Assembly: GCF_022811605.1 (NCBI RefSeq)
Contig: NZ_CP094533.1
Span: 2,542,001-2,606,000, forward strand
Length of the DNA stretch: 64,000 nt
Direction: 5' to 3'
Source: Agromyces soli
GTDB taxonomy: Bacteria; Actinomycetota; Actinomycetes; Actinomycetales; Microbacteriaceae
In this document: piece after piece, positions 44,728-52,455 of the stretch
How positions within the stretch are numbered: position 1 is the first letter of the stretch
Layout of the letters: the number at the start of each line of letters is the position of its first letter
The notes under the pieces: model-generated
Told to the model about the DNA's origin: nothing
The model's input: only the letters and a program-made list of their open reading frames with translations
Database searches by the model: none
Program-made: the position numbers and the translations under genes

Positions 44728-46065
44728 ATGTCGAAACTCCAAGACCCCGCGCCCGCGTCGCGCGCCGAGGCCTCGCCCGTCCGGAAGCCCGGGCACGCCA
44801 AGCAGCTGTTCGCCCTCAGCGCGGGTCACGCGCTCGAGTGGTACGACTGGGCGATGTTCGGGCTCCTGTCCGTGTACATCGGACAGGCCTTCTTCCCGGG
44901 GGAGAACGCGGTCGCCGCGACCCTGAACTCGCTCGCGGTCTTCGCGGTCGGCTTCGTGGTCCGCCCGATCGGCGGCGTCGTCTTCGGCCTGGTCGCCGAC
45001 CGGCTCGGCCGCAAGCCCGTCATGGTGGGGGCCGTGGCGGTCACCGCGGCGGCGAGCCTCGTCATCGGCATCCTGCCGACGCACGAGACGCTCGGCATCT
45101 GGGCCGGCGTCATCGTGCTGTTCTGCCGCATCATGCAGGGCTTCTCGACGGGCATCGAGGGCTCGCTCGGCGCGGCCTACGGCGTCGAGCTCGTGCCGGA
45201 CCGCCCGGGCTACGTCGCCGGCTTCATGGCGACGTTCAACAACCTCGGCAACATGCTCGCCCCGCTGACCGCGTTCGTCACGAGCTCGCTGATCGGTCCC
45301 GAGGGCATGGCCGAGTACGGCTGGCGCGTGCCGTTCATCCTGGGCGGCCTGCTCGGCTTCATCGTGCTGTGGCTCCGCCGCACCCTGCCGGAGACCCTGC
45401 CCGCCGCCTCGAGCGTCGCCGAGGGCAGCCGTGTCACCACCCGTCAGCAGACCGGCGAGGTCTGGAAGGGCGTCCGGAAGTACTGGCTCAGCATCCTCGC
45501 CGTCGTCTTCATCGTCGGCGCCATCCAGGCGTACAACTACACCTGGCTCTCGGGCCTGCCGTCGATCGCGACCGGCACCTACGGCGAGGACCCCACGGGC
45601 GTCTTCGCGGTGTCCACCTCGCTCGGCGTCATCCTCACCGTCGGCGCCTTCGTGCTCAGCCGCGTGCTCGACAAGTGGGACCTCTCCCGCTGGTTCGTGC
45701 TCGGCCGCCTGCTCGCGATCCCGACGATCTTCCTGGTGCTGCTCTACACCGGCAACGGCGTCGGCCCGCTCGCCGGCGTGCTGCTCGGCGGCTCGCTCGT
45801 GCTGCTGCTGAACCTCACCATCTTCAGCACCGTCGCGAACCTGATGATCCCGCAGCAGTTCCGCGGCACCGCCGTCGGCCTCGGCTACGGCATCGGCGTC
45901 GCACTCTTCGGCGGCACCGCCTCGTACCTGTTCGTGTATCTGCAGAGCATCGGCCTCGGGAACGTGTTCCCGTTCTACGTCGCCACGCTCTGCGCGATCA
46001 GCGTCGTGCTCTACCTCGTCGCGAAGCGCAAGAACGGCGTCTTCAAGGGCAAGCAGGCCGACTAG
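44728..46065 (+). CDS. MFS importer, metabolite:H+ symporter type
   Basis: 445-aa membrane protein with 12 helices. HALEWYDWAMFGLLSVYIGQAFF in helix 1 and GLVADRLGRKPVMV (motif A), with GFSTGIEGSLGAAYGVEL in helix 4/5, fit the MHS family (shikimate, proline/betaine, dicarboxylate uptake). It is probably the uptake system of the cluster. AAGGAG at 44713-44718 precedes the ATG. Convergent with the GntR gene at 46158. Confidence 0.9.
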   Translation: MSKLQDPAPASRAEASPVRKPGHAKQLFALSAGHALEWYDWAMFGLLSVYIGQAFFPGENAVAATLNSLAVFAVGFVVRPIGGVVFGLVADRLGRKPVMVGAVAVTAAASLVIGILPTHETLGIWAGVIVLFCRIMQGFSTGIEGSLGAAYGVELVPDRPGYVAGFMATFNNLGNMLAPLTAFVTSSLIGPEGMAEYGWRVPFILGGLLGFIVLWLRRTLPETLPAASSVAEGSRVTTRQQTGEVWKGVRKYWLSILAVVFIVGAIQAYNYTWLSGLPSIATGTYGEDPTGVFAVSTSLGVILTVGAFVLSRVLDKWDLSRWFVLGRLLAIPTIFLVLLYTGNGVGPLAGVLLGGSLVLLLNLTIFSTVANLMIPQQFRGTAVGLGYGIGVALFGGTASYLFVYLQSIGLGNVFPFYVATLCAISVVLYLVAKRKNGVFKGKQAD

Positions 46066-46082
46066 GCATCCGAATCGACCGC

Positions 46083-46118
46083 GCCGTCGGTCCTCCGCGA
46101 ACCGCGGGGGCCGGCGGC
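46083..46118. terminator. Hairpin between convergent genes
   Basis: About 13-bp stem with three G-U pairs (46083-46095 with 46106-46118) between the MFS and GntR stops. No T-run. Confidence 0.45.
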
Positions 46119-46157
46119 GTGTTCGTGTGCGGGGACGTCTCGAAGGGCCGGGCGCGC

Positions 46158-46880
46158 TCAGTGCGCCCGGTGCTCCACCGCGTCGGCCGGGGCTGCGCGC
46201 TCGTCGGTGAGCGTGCGGCGCCTGGCCTCCTCGATGTGCGCCCGCATGAGCCGCGCGGCATGCTCCTCGTCGCCGGCCGCGATCGCGTCGTAGATGCCGC
46301 GATGCTCGGCCGCCGCTTCGAGGGCGTGCGTGCGGCCGGCCCGGCCGCTCAGCCGGAAACGCTGCAGCTGACTGCCGAGCGCCGCGAAGGCGCGGTGGGT
46401 GAACGGGTTGCCGGTCTGCGCGCTGATCAGCGTGTGGAACGACTCGTCGGCGACCCAGCTCGCCTTCAGCGTCTCGGGGTCGGCGAGCTCGCCCGCCCGC
46501 TCCATCGTCTCGATGGTCGCGAGCAGCCGGGCCAGGAACTCCGGGTCCGCCTTCGTCGTCGCCTCGCCCGCGAAGCTCGGCTCGAAGAGCAGCCTGGCGT
46601 CCATGAGCTGCACGATCTCGGTGGGGGAGAGGAGTGGGGCGACCTCGTACCCCCGGAGCGGGTGCCGCAGCACGAAGCCGGTCGGTTCCAGGCGGGCGAG
46701 CGCCTCGCGGATCGGGGTCGCCGACAGGCCCATCTCGCGGGAGAGCGCGCCGATGTTGAGCCGATCGCCGGGCTCCCGCCGCCCGCCGATCATCTGCAGC
46801 AGCAGCTCGTCGTAGGCGCGATCGGCGTACGGCACGCGGGTGGACCGCCGTCGCGACGGCGGGACGCGCTCTTCGCTCAC
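46158..46880 (-). CDS. GntR family regulator (FCD domain), second copy
   Basis: 240-aa regulator with GTG start. The HTH part RLNIGALSREMGLSATPIREALARLE (about 40-65) and VLRHPLRGYEVAPLLSPTEIVQLMDARLLFEP are strikingly like the GntR at 36146-36811. The FCD metal pattern (DESFHTLI, EHRGIYDAI, LMRAHI) is intact. AGGAG lies 5 nt before the GTG. It probably controls the MFS and BtpA-family promoters on either side. Confidence 0.88.
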   Translation of the reverse strand: MSEERVPPSRRRSTRVPYADRAYDELLLQMIGGRREPGDRLNIGALSREMGLSATPIREALARLEPTGFVLRHPLRGYEVAPLLSPTEIVQLMDARLLFEPSFAGEATTKADPEFLARLLATIETMERAGELADPETLKASWVADESFHTLISAQTGNPFTHRAFAALGSQLQRFRLSGRAGRTHALEAAAEHRGIYDAIAAGDEEHAARLMRAHIEEARRRTLTDERAAPADAVEHRAH

Positions 46881-46941
46881 TCGGGCTCCTCAGGGGTGGT
46901 CGGTCGTGCCTGCTCGAACCTATCGCGTCGCCGGCGCACGG

Positions 46942-46976
46942 CTCGGGGCCCGCGCCGTAGCGGCGCGGGCCCCGAG
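46942..46976 (-). terminator. Hairpin terminator after the BtpA-family gene
   Basis: Perfect 15-bp stem (46942-46956 with 46962-46976), 5-nt loop, 25 nt after the BtpA-family stop on the minus strand. GC-only stem without T-run. Confidence 0.65.
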
Positions 46977-47001
46977 ATGGTGCGGGCGGGAGCTGGAGGG
47001 C

Positions 47002-47838
47002 TCAGGCCGCCTTCTTGACCTGACCCGAACGCCAGAGCTGCACGAACTCGCGGGTCATCTCGCCGCTCGCCGGCAGGTCCATGTCGGTGTTCGGCTTCGA
47101 GCCGTAGCCGAACACGGCGCCGTCGGCGACCTCGGCGTAGGTGGCGGCGTGCTTCGCCGTCATGCCGGAGCCGAGGATGATCGGCGCGTCCGCGATGGCG
47201 TCCTTGATCTGGCGCAGGCGGTCGAGGCTCGGCGGCATGCTCGTGTCGTCGCCGGCCAGGATGATGGCGTCGGCGCCGCCGCGGTGCAGCATGTCGGCCG
47301 CGATGACCGGCACGGGGCGCTCGACGAGCGGACGCGCGTGCTTGGTCAGGAGGTCCGCGAGCGTGAGGATGTGCTCGCCGCCGATGTGCTTCTTGTAGCG
47401 GGCGACGAGGTGCGCCTCGCTGTTGATGATGCCCTGGTCGGTGACCGAGGCGTCGGTGAGGATGTTCAGACGGATGAACTGCGCGTCGACCGCCGCGGCG
47501 ATGCCGAGGGAAGCCTTCCACGAGTTGCGGAGGATGTTGATGCCGATCGGCAGATCCGTCTGGCGACGCACCTCGCGGGCGACCACGGCGGCCGCCGCGA
47601 CGGTCTCCGGCTCGATGGTGACGGGGTAGAAGGGATAGTCGTGGAAGTTCTCGACGAGGAGCGCGTCCACGCCGCCCTCGGCGAGCGTGTTCGCGTCCTG
47701 CACCGCGCGGTCGATGACGTCGTTCAGGTCGCCCGAGAAGGCGGGGGCACCGGGCAGGGCGTACATGTGCACCATGCCGATGACGGGGGCCTTGCCGCCG
47801 AACACGCCGTTGAAGCGGTCGAGGTAGGGGTAGCTCAT
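47002..47838 (-). CDS. BtpA/SgcQ family protein
   Basis: 278-aa TIM-barrel-like protein. KAPVIGMVHMYALPGAPAFSG at the start, VDALLVENFHDYPFYP, GINILRNSWKASLGIA and IILGSGMTAKHAATYAEVADG match the BtpA family. BtpA is named for photosystem I assembly in cyanobacteria, while SgcQ-like members sit in sugar-use operons; a sugar-phosphate or pentose-type enzyme role fits this context better. AGGAG precedes the ATG at 47838. It has its own strong promoter and probably a GntR operator. Confidence 0.85.
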   Translation of the reverse strand: MSYPYLDRFNGVFGGKAPVIGMVHMYALPGAPAFSGDLNDVIDRAVQDANTLAEGGVDALLVENFHDYPFYPVTIEPETVAAAAVVAREVRRQTDLPIGINILRNSWKASLGIAAAVDAQFIRLNILTDASVTDQGIINSEAHLVARYKKHIGGEHILTLADLLTKHARPLVERPVPVIAADMLHRGGADAIILAGDDTSMPPSLDRLRQIKDAIADAPIILGSGMTAKHAATYAEVADGAVFGYGSKPNTDMDLPASGEMTREFVQLWRSGQVKKAA

Positions 47839-47999
47839 GGGAGGGCTCCTAGGGGATGGGACGCGGGCGCGGCCGAGCTCGGTCGGGCGACGCTGCGTCG
47901 ACGGGGTTCGTGCGATCGCCACGAGGGGCGCCGAACGCGGCCGCGAGTGCGGCCCGGAGTGGGAAATGCCTGTCGACCGGCCGTTCCGCTTCCGTTGCT

Positions 48000-48031
48000 T
48001 CAAATAATATTGGATTTGAGGGCGAAGTCAA
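48000..48031 (-). promoter_or_regulatory. Promoter and operator of the BtpA-family gene
   Basis: On the minus strand TTGACT (48026-48031) and TATTAT (48004-48009) are 16 bp apart, the best sigma-70-type promoter in the window. The inverted repeat TCAAAT/ATTTGA (48000-48019) covers the -10 box, as expected for repression. 160 nt leader to the start codon. Confidence 0.65.
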
Positions 48032-48102
48032 GCAGTCCTCGTGCGCCGTGCGGGGAGTGGGCGCCCCTCGGCTCGTCCCTGGGCCGAGGTTAGGGTGGGC
48101 AC

Positions 48103-48990
48103 ATGCGGGGAGCGGGGCGAGGGCGGTGGCAGTGGCGTCGTCCGGGCACCGCACTCCTCGCGGGTGGGGTGGTCCTGCTGCTCGTCGCCTGCGCGCCGAG
48201 CGGAGGCGGCCGCGGGTCGGGGGATGCCGAGGCATCCACGCCGTCCGCTGACGGATCGACCGCGCCGGGCGTCGTCCTGCCGCCGGCGGGAGTGGTGCCC
48301 GACTATCAGCTCGGCGGGGCGTACGAACCCGCCGAGGGCGTCGGCGTGGTCGCGCGGGACCGCAGCGCCCCTCCCGCGGCGGGTCGGTACTCGATCTGCT
48401 ACGTCAACGGCTTCCAGACGCAGCCCGGCGAGCTCGAGGAGTGGCCCGCCGAGCTCCTGCTGCAGCGCGACGGCGCCCCCGTGTTCGATCCCGACTGGCC
48501 CGACGAGGCGCTGCTCGACCACTCGACGCCGGAGCGTCGCGCCGCGATCGCGGCGCTCGTCGGGCCGTGGATCGCGGGCTGCGCGGAGGCGGGCTACGAC
48601 GCCGTCGAGTTCGACAATCTCGACAGCTACACGCGCTCGCACGGCGCGCTCACCCTCGACGGCGCGGTCGAGCTCGCCGGGATGCTGGTCGCCGCCGCGC
48701 ACGCGCTCGGCCTCGCCGCCGGGCAGAAGAACGCCGCCGAGGATGCCGCGGTCCTCCGCGAACGCGCCGGCTTCGACTTCGCGGTGACCGAGGAGTGCGC
48801 CGCCTACGAGGAGTGCGGTGCCTACGCGGCGGTCTACGGCGACCGTGTCATCGACATCGAGTACGCGGACGAGCTGCCCGTGCCGTTCGCTGAACTCTGC
48901 CGTTCGCCCGACGCGCCGCGCTCGATGGTGCTTCGGGACCGGCAGCTCACGGTGCCGGGGGAGCCGGCGTACGTCTTCGAGACCTGCTGA
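48103..48990 (+). CDS. Endo-alpha-1,4-polygalactosaminidase-like lipoprotein (GH114)
   Basis: 295-aa lipoprotein with lipobox LLLVACAP (Cys about 30). The mature domain has DYQLGGAYEP, RYSICYVNGFQTQPGE, YDAVEFDNLDSYTR and LAAGQKNAAED, the GH114 pattern with acidic catalytic residues (EFDN). Such enzymes cut galactosamine-containing polysaccharide outside the cell. Two Cys pairs late in the protein (ECAAYEECG, ELC...ETC) may form disulfides. The 3' end overlaps the convergent EamA gene by 44 nt. Confidence 0.83.
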   Translation: MRGAGRGRWQWRRPGTALLAGGVVLLLVACAPSGGGRGSGDAEASTPSADGSTAPGVVLPPAGVVPDYQLGGAYEPAEGVGVVARDRSAPPAAGRYSICYVNGFQTQPGELEEWPAELLLQRDGAPVFDPDWPDEALLDHSTPERRAAIAALVGPWIAGCAEAGYDAVEFDNLDSYTRSHGALTLDGAVELAGMLVAAAHALGLAAGQKNAAEDAAVLRERAGFDFAVTEECAAYEECGAYAAVYGDRVIDIEYADELPVPFAELCRSPDAPRSMVLRDRQLTVPGEPAYVFETC

Positions 48991-49903
48991 GCCGCTCGCC
49001 GCGGCTCGGCGCGAAGCCGATCACGAGGCCGAGGGCGATGGCCGCCATCCCGAGCCAGGCGCCGGGCGAGGGGAGCGGTGCGCCGAGCGCCGCCGCGATG
49101 AGCGCCGCCGCCGGGGCGGCGGTGCCCGCGCACAGTCCGGCCGCGGCGGCGCCCATCCGGCCGACCCCCGTGAACCAGAGCACGAACGCGAGGGCGGTGG
49201 CGATCGCGCCGAGGTAGGCGATCGCGGCGAGCGCCGTCGGTGAGGAGAGCACCGCGGGCTCGGGGTGCTCGGTGACCGCGGAGAGCACGCCGAACACGAT
49301 CGCGGCGACGGCGCACGTCGCGGCCGAATAGCTCCAGGCGCCCATGCGGGGCAGCGCTCGGGCCCCGAACAGGGTGAGGCCGACCTCGCCCGCCACGAGG
49401 GCGAGGCCCATCAGCACCCCCAGCGGATCGGCGCGGCCCCACCCGGTCACGGCGATCGCCCCGGCGCTCACGACGATCGCGCCGACGATGAGCCTCGGCG
49501 CGGGGCGCCGCCCGGCCGCGAGCGGGGCCGCGAGTGCGAGCACGAGGGGGATGCAGCCGACCGCCGCTCCGAGGAACGCGGGCTCGGCGTGGGCGGTGCC
49601 GACGAGCGTCGCGAGATTGAAGCCGACGAGGCCGGTCGCCGCCCCGCCGAGCACCCAGCCCAGATCGCGCAGTCGCGGCAGCACGAGGCGCACCCGGAAG
49701 ATCCGCGCGAACACCACGATGGCCACGACGGCCACGGCGTAGCGGGCGGACTGCACGGCGAACACGGGCAGCGAGCGGGTCGCGTCGATGACCGCGACAC
49801 TGCTGCCGAGCAGCGCCATCGCGGCGAGGCCCGGCCAGAGCGCCCACCAGCCTCGTGCGGCGCTGCCGGTCGGAGCGGTGGGATTCGGGGACGTCGTGGT
49901 CAT
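48947..49903 (-). CDS. EamA/DMT family transporter
   Basis: 318-aa membrane protein with ten helices in two EamA halves (LLGSSVAVIDATRSLPVF and GEVGLTLFGARALPRMG). Members export amino acids or metabolites. It is divergent from a MocR-type regulator with 66 nt between, which suggests that the regulator controls it. The last 44 nt run antisense to the GH114 gene end. Confidence 0.85.
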   Translation of the reverse strand: MTTTSPNPTAPTGSAARGWWALWPGLAAMALLGSSVAVIDATRSLPVFAVQSARYAVAVVAIVVFARIFRVRLVLPRLRDLGWVLGGAATGLVGFNLATLVGTAHAEPAFLGAAVGCIPLVLALAAPLAAGRRPAPRLIVGAIVVSAGAIAVTGWGRADPLGVLMGLALVAGEVGLTLFGARALPRMGAWSYSAATCAVAAIVFGVLSAVTEHPEPAVLSSPTALAAIAYLGAIATALAFVLWFTGVGRMGAAAAGLCAGTAAPAAALIAAALGAPLPSPGAWLGMAAIALGLVIGFAPSRGERLSRSRRRTPAPPAP

Positions 49904-49969
49904 GCGAGCGAGCCTGCCCGGTCGAGTGGACCATCGACAGGGGCGATCAATGGTGGATAGATTGGGCCA
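49904..49969. promoter_or_regulatory. Divergent EamA/MocR control region
   Basis: 66-nt gap. TAGATT at 49958-49963 ends 6 nt before the MocR ATG (leaderless type). GACCATCGA and the complementary-type words ATCAATGGT and TTGGGCCA give the half-sites usual for MocR proteins. Confidence 0.4.
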
Positions 49970-51478
49970 ATGCCGGGCGACGGATTTCTCCTGCTGGACT
50001 CGACGGCGGTGCCGCGCGGGCGTCGGGCGGACTGGCTCGCCGCCGAGCTGCGCGCGGCCATCGCGCGCGGCGCCCTGCCGGCGGGGGCGAGACTGCCGGC
50101 GAGCCGGGTGCTCGCCGGTGAGCTCGGCTTCGCCAGGAACACCGTCGCCGAGGCCTACCGACGGCTCGCGGAGGAGGCGCTCGTGGTGCCCCGCGTCGGC
50201 GTCGGCACCGTGGTCGCCGCCCCGAGCGTGCCGAGTGAGCGGCTCGCGTCGCCGGGCACGGCCGGGGCAGTGCGGCCGGCGCGCGCGCCGCGGTCCGCTG
50301 CACCGGAGCCGATCGACCTCGCCGCCGGACTGCCCGAGCTCGCGGCGTTTCCCCGCGCGGCGTGGCTGCGCGCGGAGCGCGAGGTGCTCGCCGAGGCATC
50401 CCGGCGCACCCTCGGCTATCAGCACCCGGCCGGCGCGCCGACGCTCCGCGAGGCGCTCGCCGCGTGGCTCGCCCGCTCGCGCGGCGTCGTCGCCGATGCG
50501 GACGGCATCGTCGTCACCTCGGGGGTCACCGGAGCGCTCGCGCTGCTCGCGGACGCGCTCCTCGGCGAGGGACACGAGTCGGTGGCGCTCGAGGATCCGG
50601 GCGCGACCGGCAATCGTCTGATCCTGGAGTACTGGATGCCCCGGGTCGAACCCGTGCCCGTCGACGCCAACGGCCTCGTGGTCGAGGCGCTCCGGCGGTC
50701 CGGTGCGGACGCCGTCCTGGTGACGCCCGCCCACCAGTACCCGAGCGGCGTCGTACTCGCCCCCGATCGGCGACGGGACCTGTTGGCGTGGGCGAGCGAG
50801 CGGCGTGACCGCCTCGTCGTCGAGGACGACTACGACGCCGAGTACCGCTACGATCGCCGTCCGGTGCGGGCGCTCCAGCCGCTCGCGCCCGAGCGGGTCG
50901 CGTACACCTCGAGCCTCTCGAAGACGCTCGCGCCCGCCCTCCGGCTCGGCTGGCTCGTGCCACCGTCGCGACTGGTCGAACGGATCGTCGAGCGGCGCTG
51001 GGCGAGCGGGCTCGGCTCGCCCGCGCTGCCGCAGCTCGCGCTGGCTCGGCTGCTGGACTCGGGGGCCCTCGAACGGCACCTCCGGGCGATGCGCGGGCGG
51101 CACCGGCTCCGGCGCGATGCGGCCGTGGCCGCCGTCCGCGCGCAGTTGCCCGGCGTCCGCGTGCACGGCGTCGCCGCCGGCCTGCACCTGCTGCTCCAGC
51201 TCCCCGACGAGTGCGATGACCTCGAGGTCGCCGCCGCTGCCCGCGAGCTCGGCGTGCTCGTGCAGCCGCTCAGCGCGCAGCGGCAGCGCCCCGGGCCACC
51301 CGGCCTCATCGTGCACTACGCGGCGGAGCATCCGGCTCGCTTCGAGCAGGCGATCGCGACCATCGCCCGGGTGCTCGGCGCGCCGGCGACCGCGCCCGCG
51401 CAGTCCCCACTCACGCACCGAAGGGGTCGTTCTGCGACATCCGGTCGGCCGAGTGCGCGGATGGATGCCGGAAGGTGA
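49970..51478 (+). CDS. MocR-type regulator (GntR HTH plus aminotransferase domain)
   Basis: 502-aa protein. The GntR-like HTH covers about 20-70 (LPASRVLAGELGFARNTVAEAYRRL), a linker to about 115, then a class I aminotransferase domain with the PLP lysine in TSSLSKTLAPALRLGWL and VEDDYDAEYRYD. Such proteins sense PLP or amino acids and regulate neighbours; here the divergent EamA exporter is the likely target. A basic tail of about 25 residues ends the protein. Confidence 0.9.
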   Translation: MPGDGFLLLDSTAVPRGRRADWLAAELRAAIARGALPAGARLPASRVLAGELGFARNTVAEAYRRLAEEALVVPRVGVGTVVAAPSVPSERLASPGTAGAVRPARAPRSAAPEPIDLAAGLPELAAFPRAAWLRAEREVLAEASRRTLGYQHPAGAPTLREALAAWLARSRGVVADADGIVVTSGVTGALALLADALLGEGHESVALEDPGATGNRLILEYWMPRVEPVPVDANGLVVEALRRSGADAVLVTPAHQYPSGVVLAPDRRRDLLAWASERRDRLVVEDDYDAEYRYDRRPVRALQPLAPERVAYTSSLSKTLAPALRLGWLVPPSRLVERIVERRWASGLGSPALPQLALARLLDSGALERHLRAMRGRHRLRRDAAVAAVRAQLPGVRVHGVAAGLHLLLQLPDECDDLEVAAAARELGVLVQPLSAQRQRPGPPGLIVHYAAEHPARFEQAIATIARVLGAPATAPAQSPLTHRRGRSATSGRPSARMDAGR

Positions 51479-51567
51479 CCCCCTCGGTGCTCGGTCACTG
51501 GGCAGGCGGGCAGATGGGGCGGCGGGCAGGCCCGCCGGTGGGACAAGCGGGTGTCGGCCGTCGTCGC

Positions 51568-51579
51568 TATCGTGGGGGC
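51568..51579 (+). promoter_or_regulatory. -10 box of the YdeI-family gene
   Basis: TATCGT at 51568-51573 lies 6 nt before the GTG at 51580; no ribosome site, so a leaderless start is likely. Confidence 0.4.
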
Positions 51580-52164
51580 GTGCCCGCAGAGACCCCCGAG
51601 CCGTTCGTCGTCGCCGATGCCGCCGCCTGGCGCGCGTGGCTCGACGCCAACGAGCACGAGTCCGAAGGCGTGTGGCTGCTGCTCGCGAAGAAGGGCACGA
51701 TCCAGCCCACCTCACTGAGCTACGCCGAGGCCCTCGACGAGGCGCTCTGCAGCGGTTGGATCGACGGGCAGAAGCGCAGCTACGATGCGGCGACCTTCCT
51801 GCAGCGCTTCACGCCCAGGCGGCGCGCCTCCCTCTGGTCGCAGCGCAACATCGGACTCGTCGCCCTGCTCACCGAGTCCGGCCGCATGCGCCCCCGCGGG
51901 CAGCACGAGATCGACCGCGCGAAGGCCGACGGGCGCTGGGACCGCGCCTACGCCGGTTCGAAGACCGCCGAGGTGTCGCCCGAGCTCCGCGCAGCGCTCG
52001 ACGCCGAGCCGGCGGCCGCCGAGCTGTTCGCCCGACTGAACGCGACGAACCGCTTCGCCGTGCTGCATCGCATCGCGACTGCGCCGAGCGAGACGAGCCG
52101 CCGCAACCGGCTCGAGAAGCTCGTCGGCATGCTGGCTCGAGGAGAGACGCCGTACCCGCAGTAG
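51580..52164 (+). CDS. YdeI/OmpD-associated family protein
   Basis: 194-aa protein with GTG start. FVVADAAAWRAWLDANEHES, GVWLLLAKKGTIQPTSLSYAEALDEALCSGWIDGQ (read in overlapping parts), RRASLWSQRNIGLVALL and a basic C-terminus fit the YdeI family, small cytosolic proteins reported in antimicrobial-peptide and stress tolerance. The frame is open to 51475, but that start would add a low-complexity leader. Single gene. Confidence 0.83.
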   Translation: MPAETPEPFVVADAAAWRAWLDANEHESEGVWLLLAKKGTIQPTSLSYAEALDEALCSGWIDGQKRSYDAATFLQRFTPRRRASLWSQRNIGLVALLTESGRMRPRGQHEIDRAKADGRWDRAYAGSKTAEVSPELRAALDAEPAAAELFARLNATNRFAVLHRIATAPSETSRRNRLEKLVGMLARGETPYPQ

Positions 52165-52224
52165 CGCGCTCCGGGTGGTTCGGAATACCACCGGTCGCAG
52201 GCGGATTGGCCGAATGAATCGGCC

Positions 52225-52253
52225 TTTGCGAGGATGCCTCGCGATGCTAGCCT
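52225..52253 (+). promoter_or_regulatory. Promoter of the surface-protein/pilus operon
   Basis: TTTGCG (52225-52230) and TAGCCT (52248-52253) with 17 bp between, 202 nt before the first gene. The intervening leader holds several short inverted repeats around GGTCCGC/GGGACC. Confidence 0.45.
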
Positions 52254-52455
52254 GACTGCGATCACTTGGGATTCCAAGGTGGAGATGCGCACCGATCCGG
52301 GTGATCGAGACCACCGGTCGTCGACGGATCGGTCCGCAGTCGGGACCGACCTCGCTCGTCGAGCCTCACCGCGCCCGCCGCGTGCTCTCGCACGTCGGAG
52401 CGGAGCGGGGCGGGGTGAGAGCGATGCGACCGGGTCCCGGACCCGAAGGAAGCTG

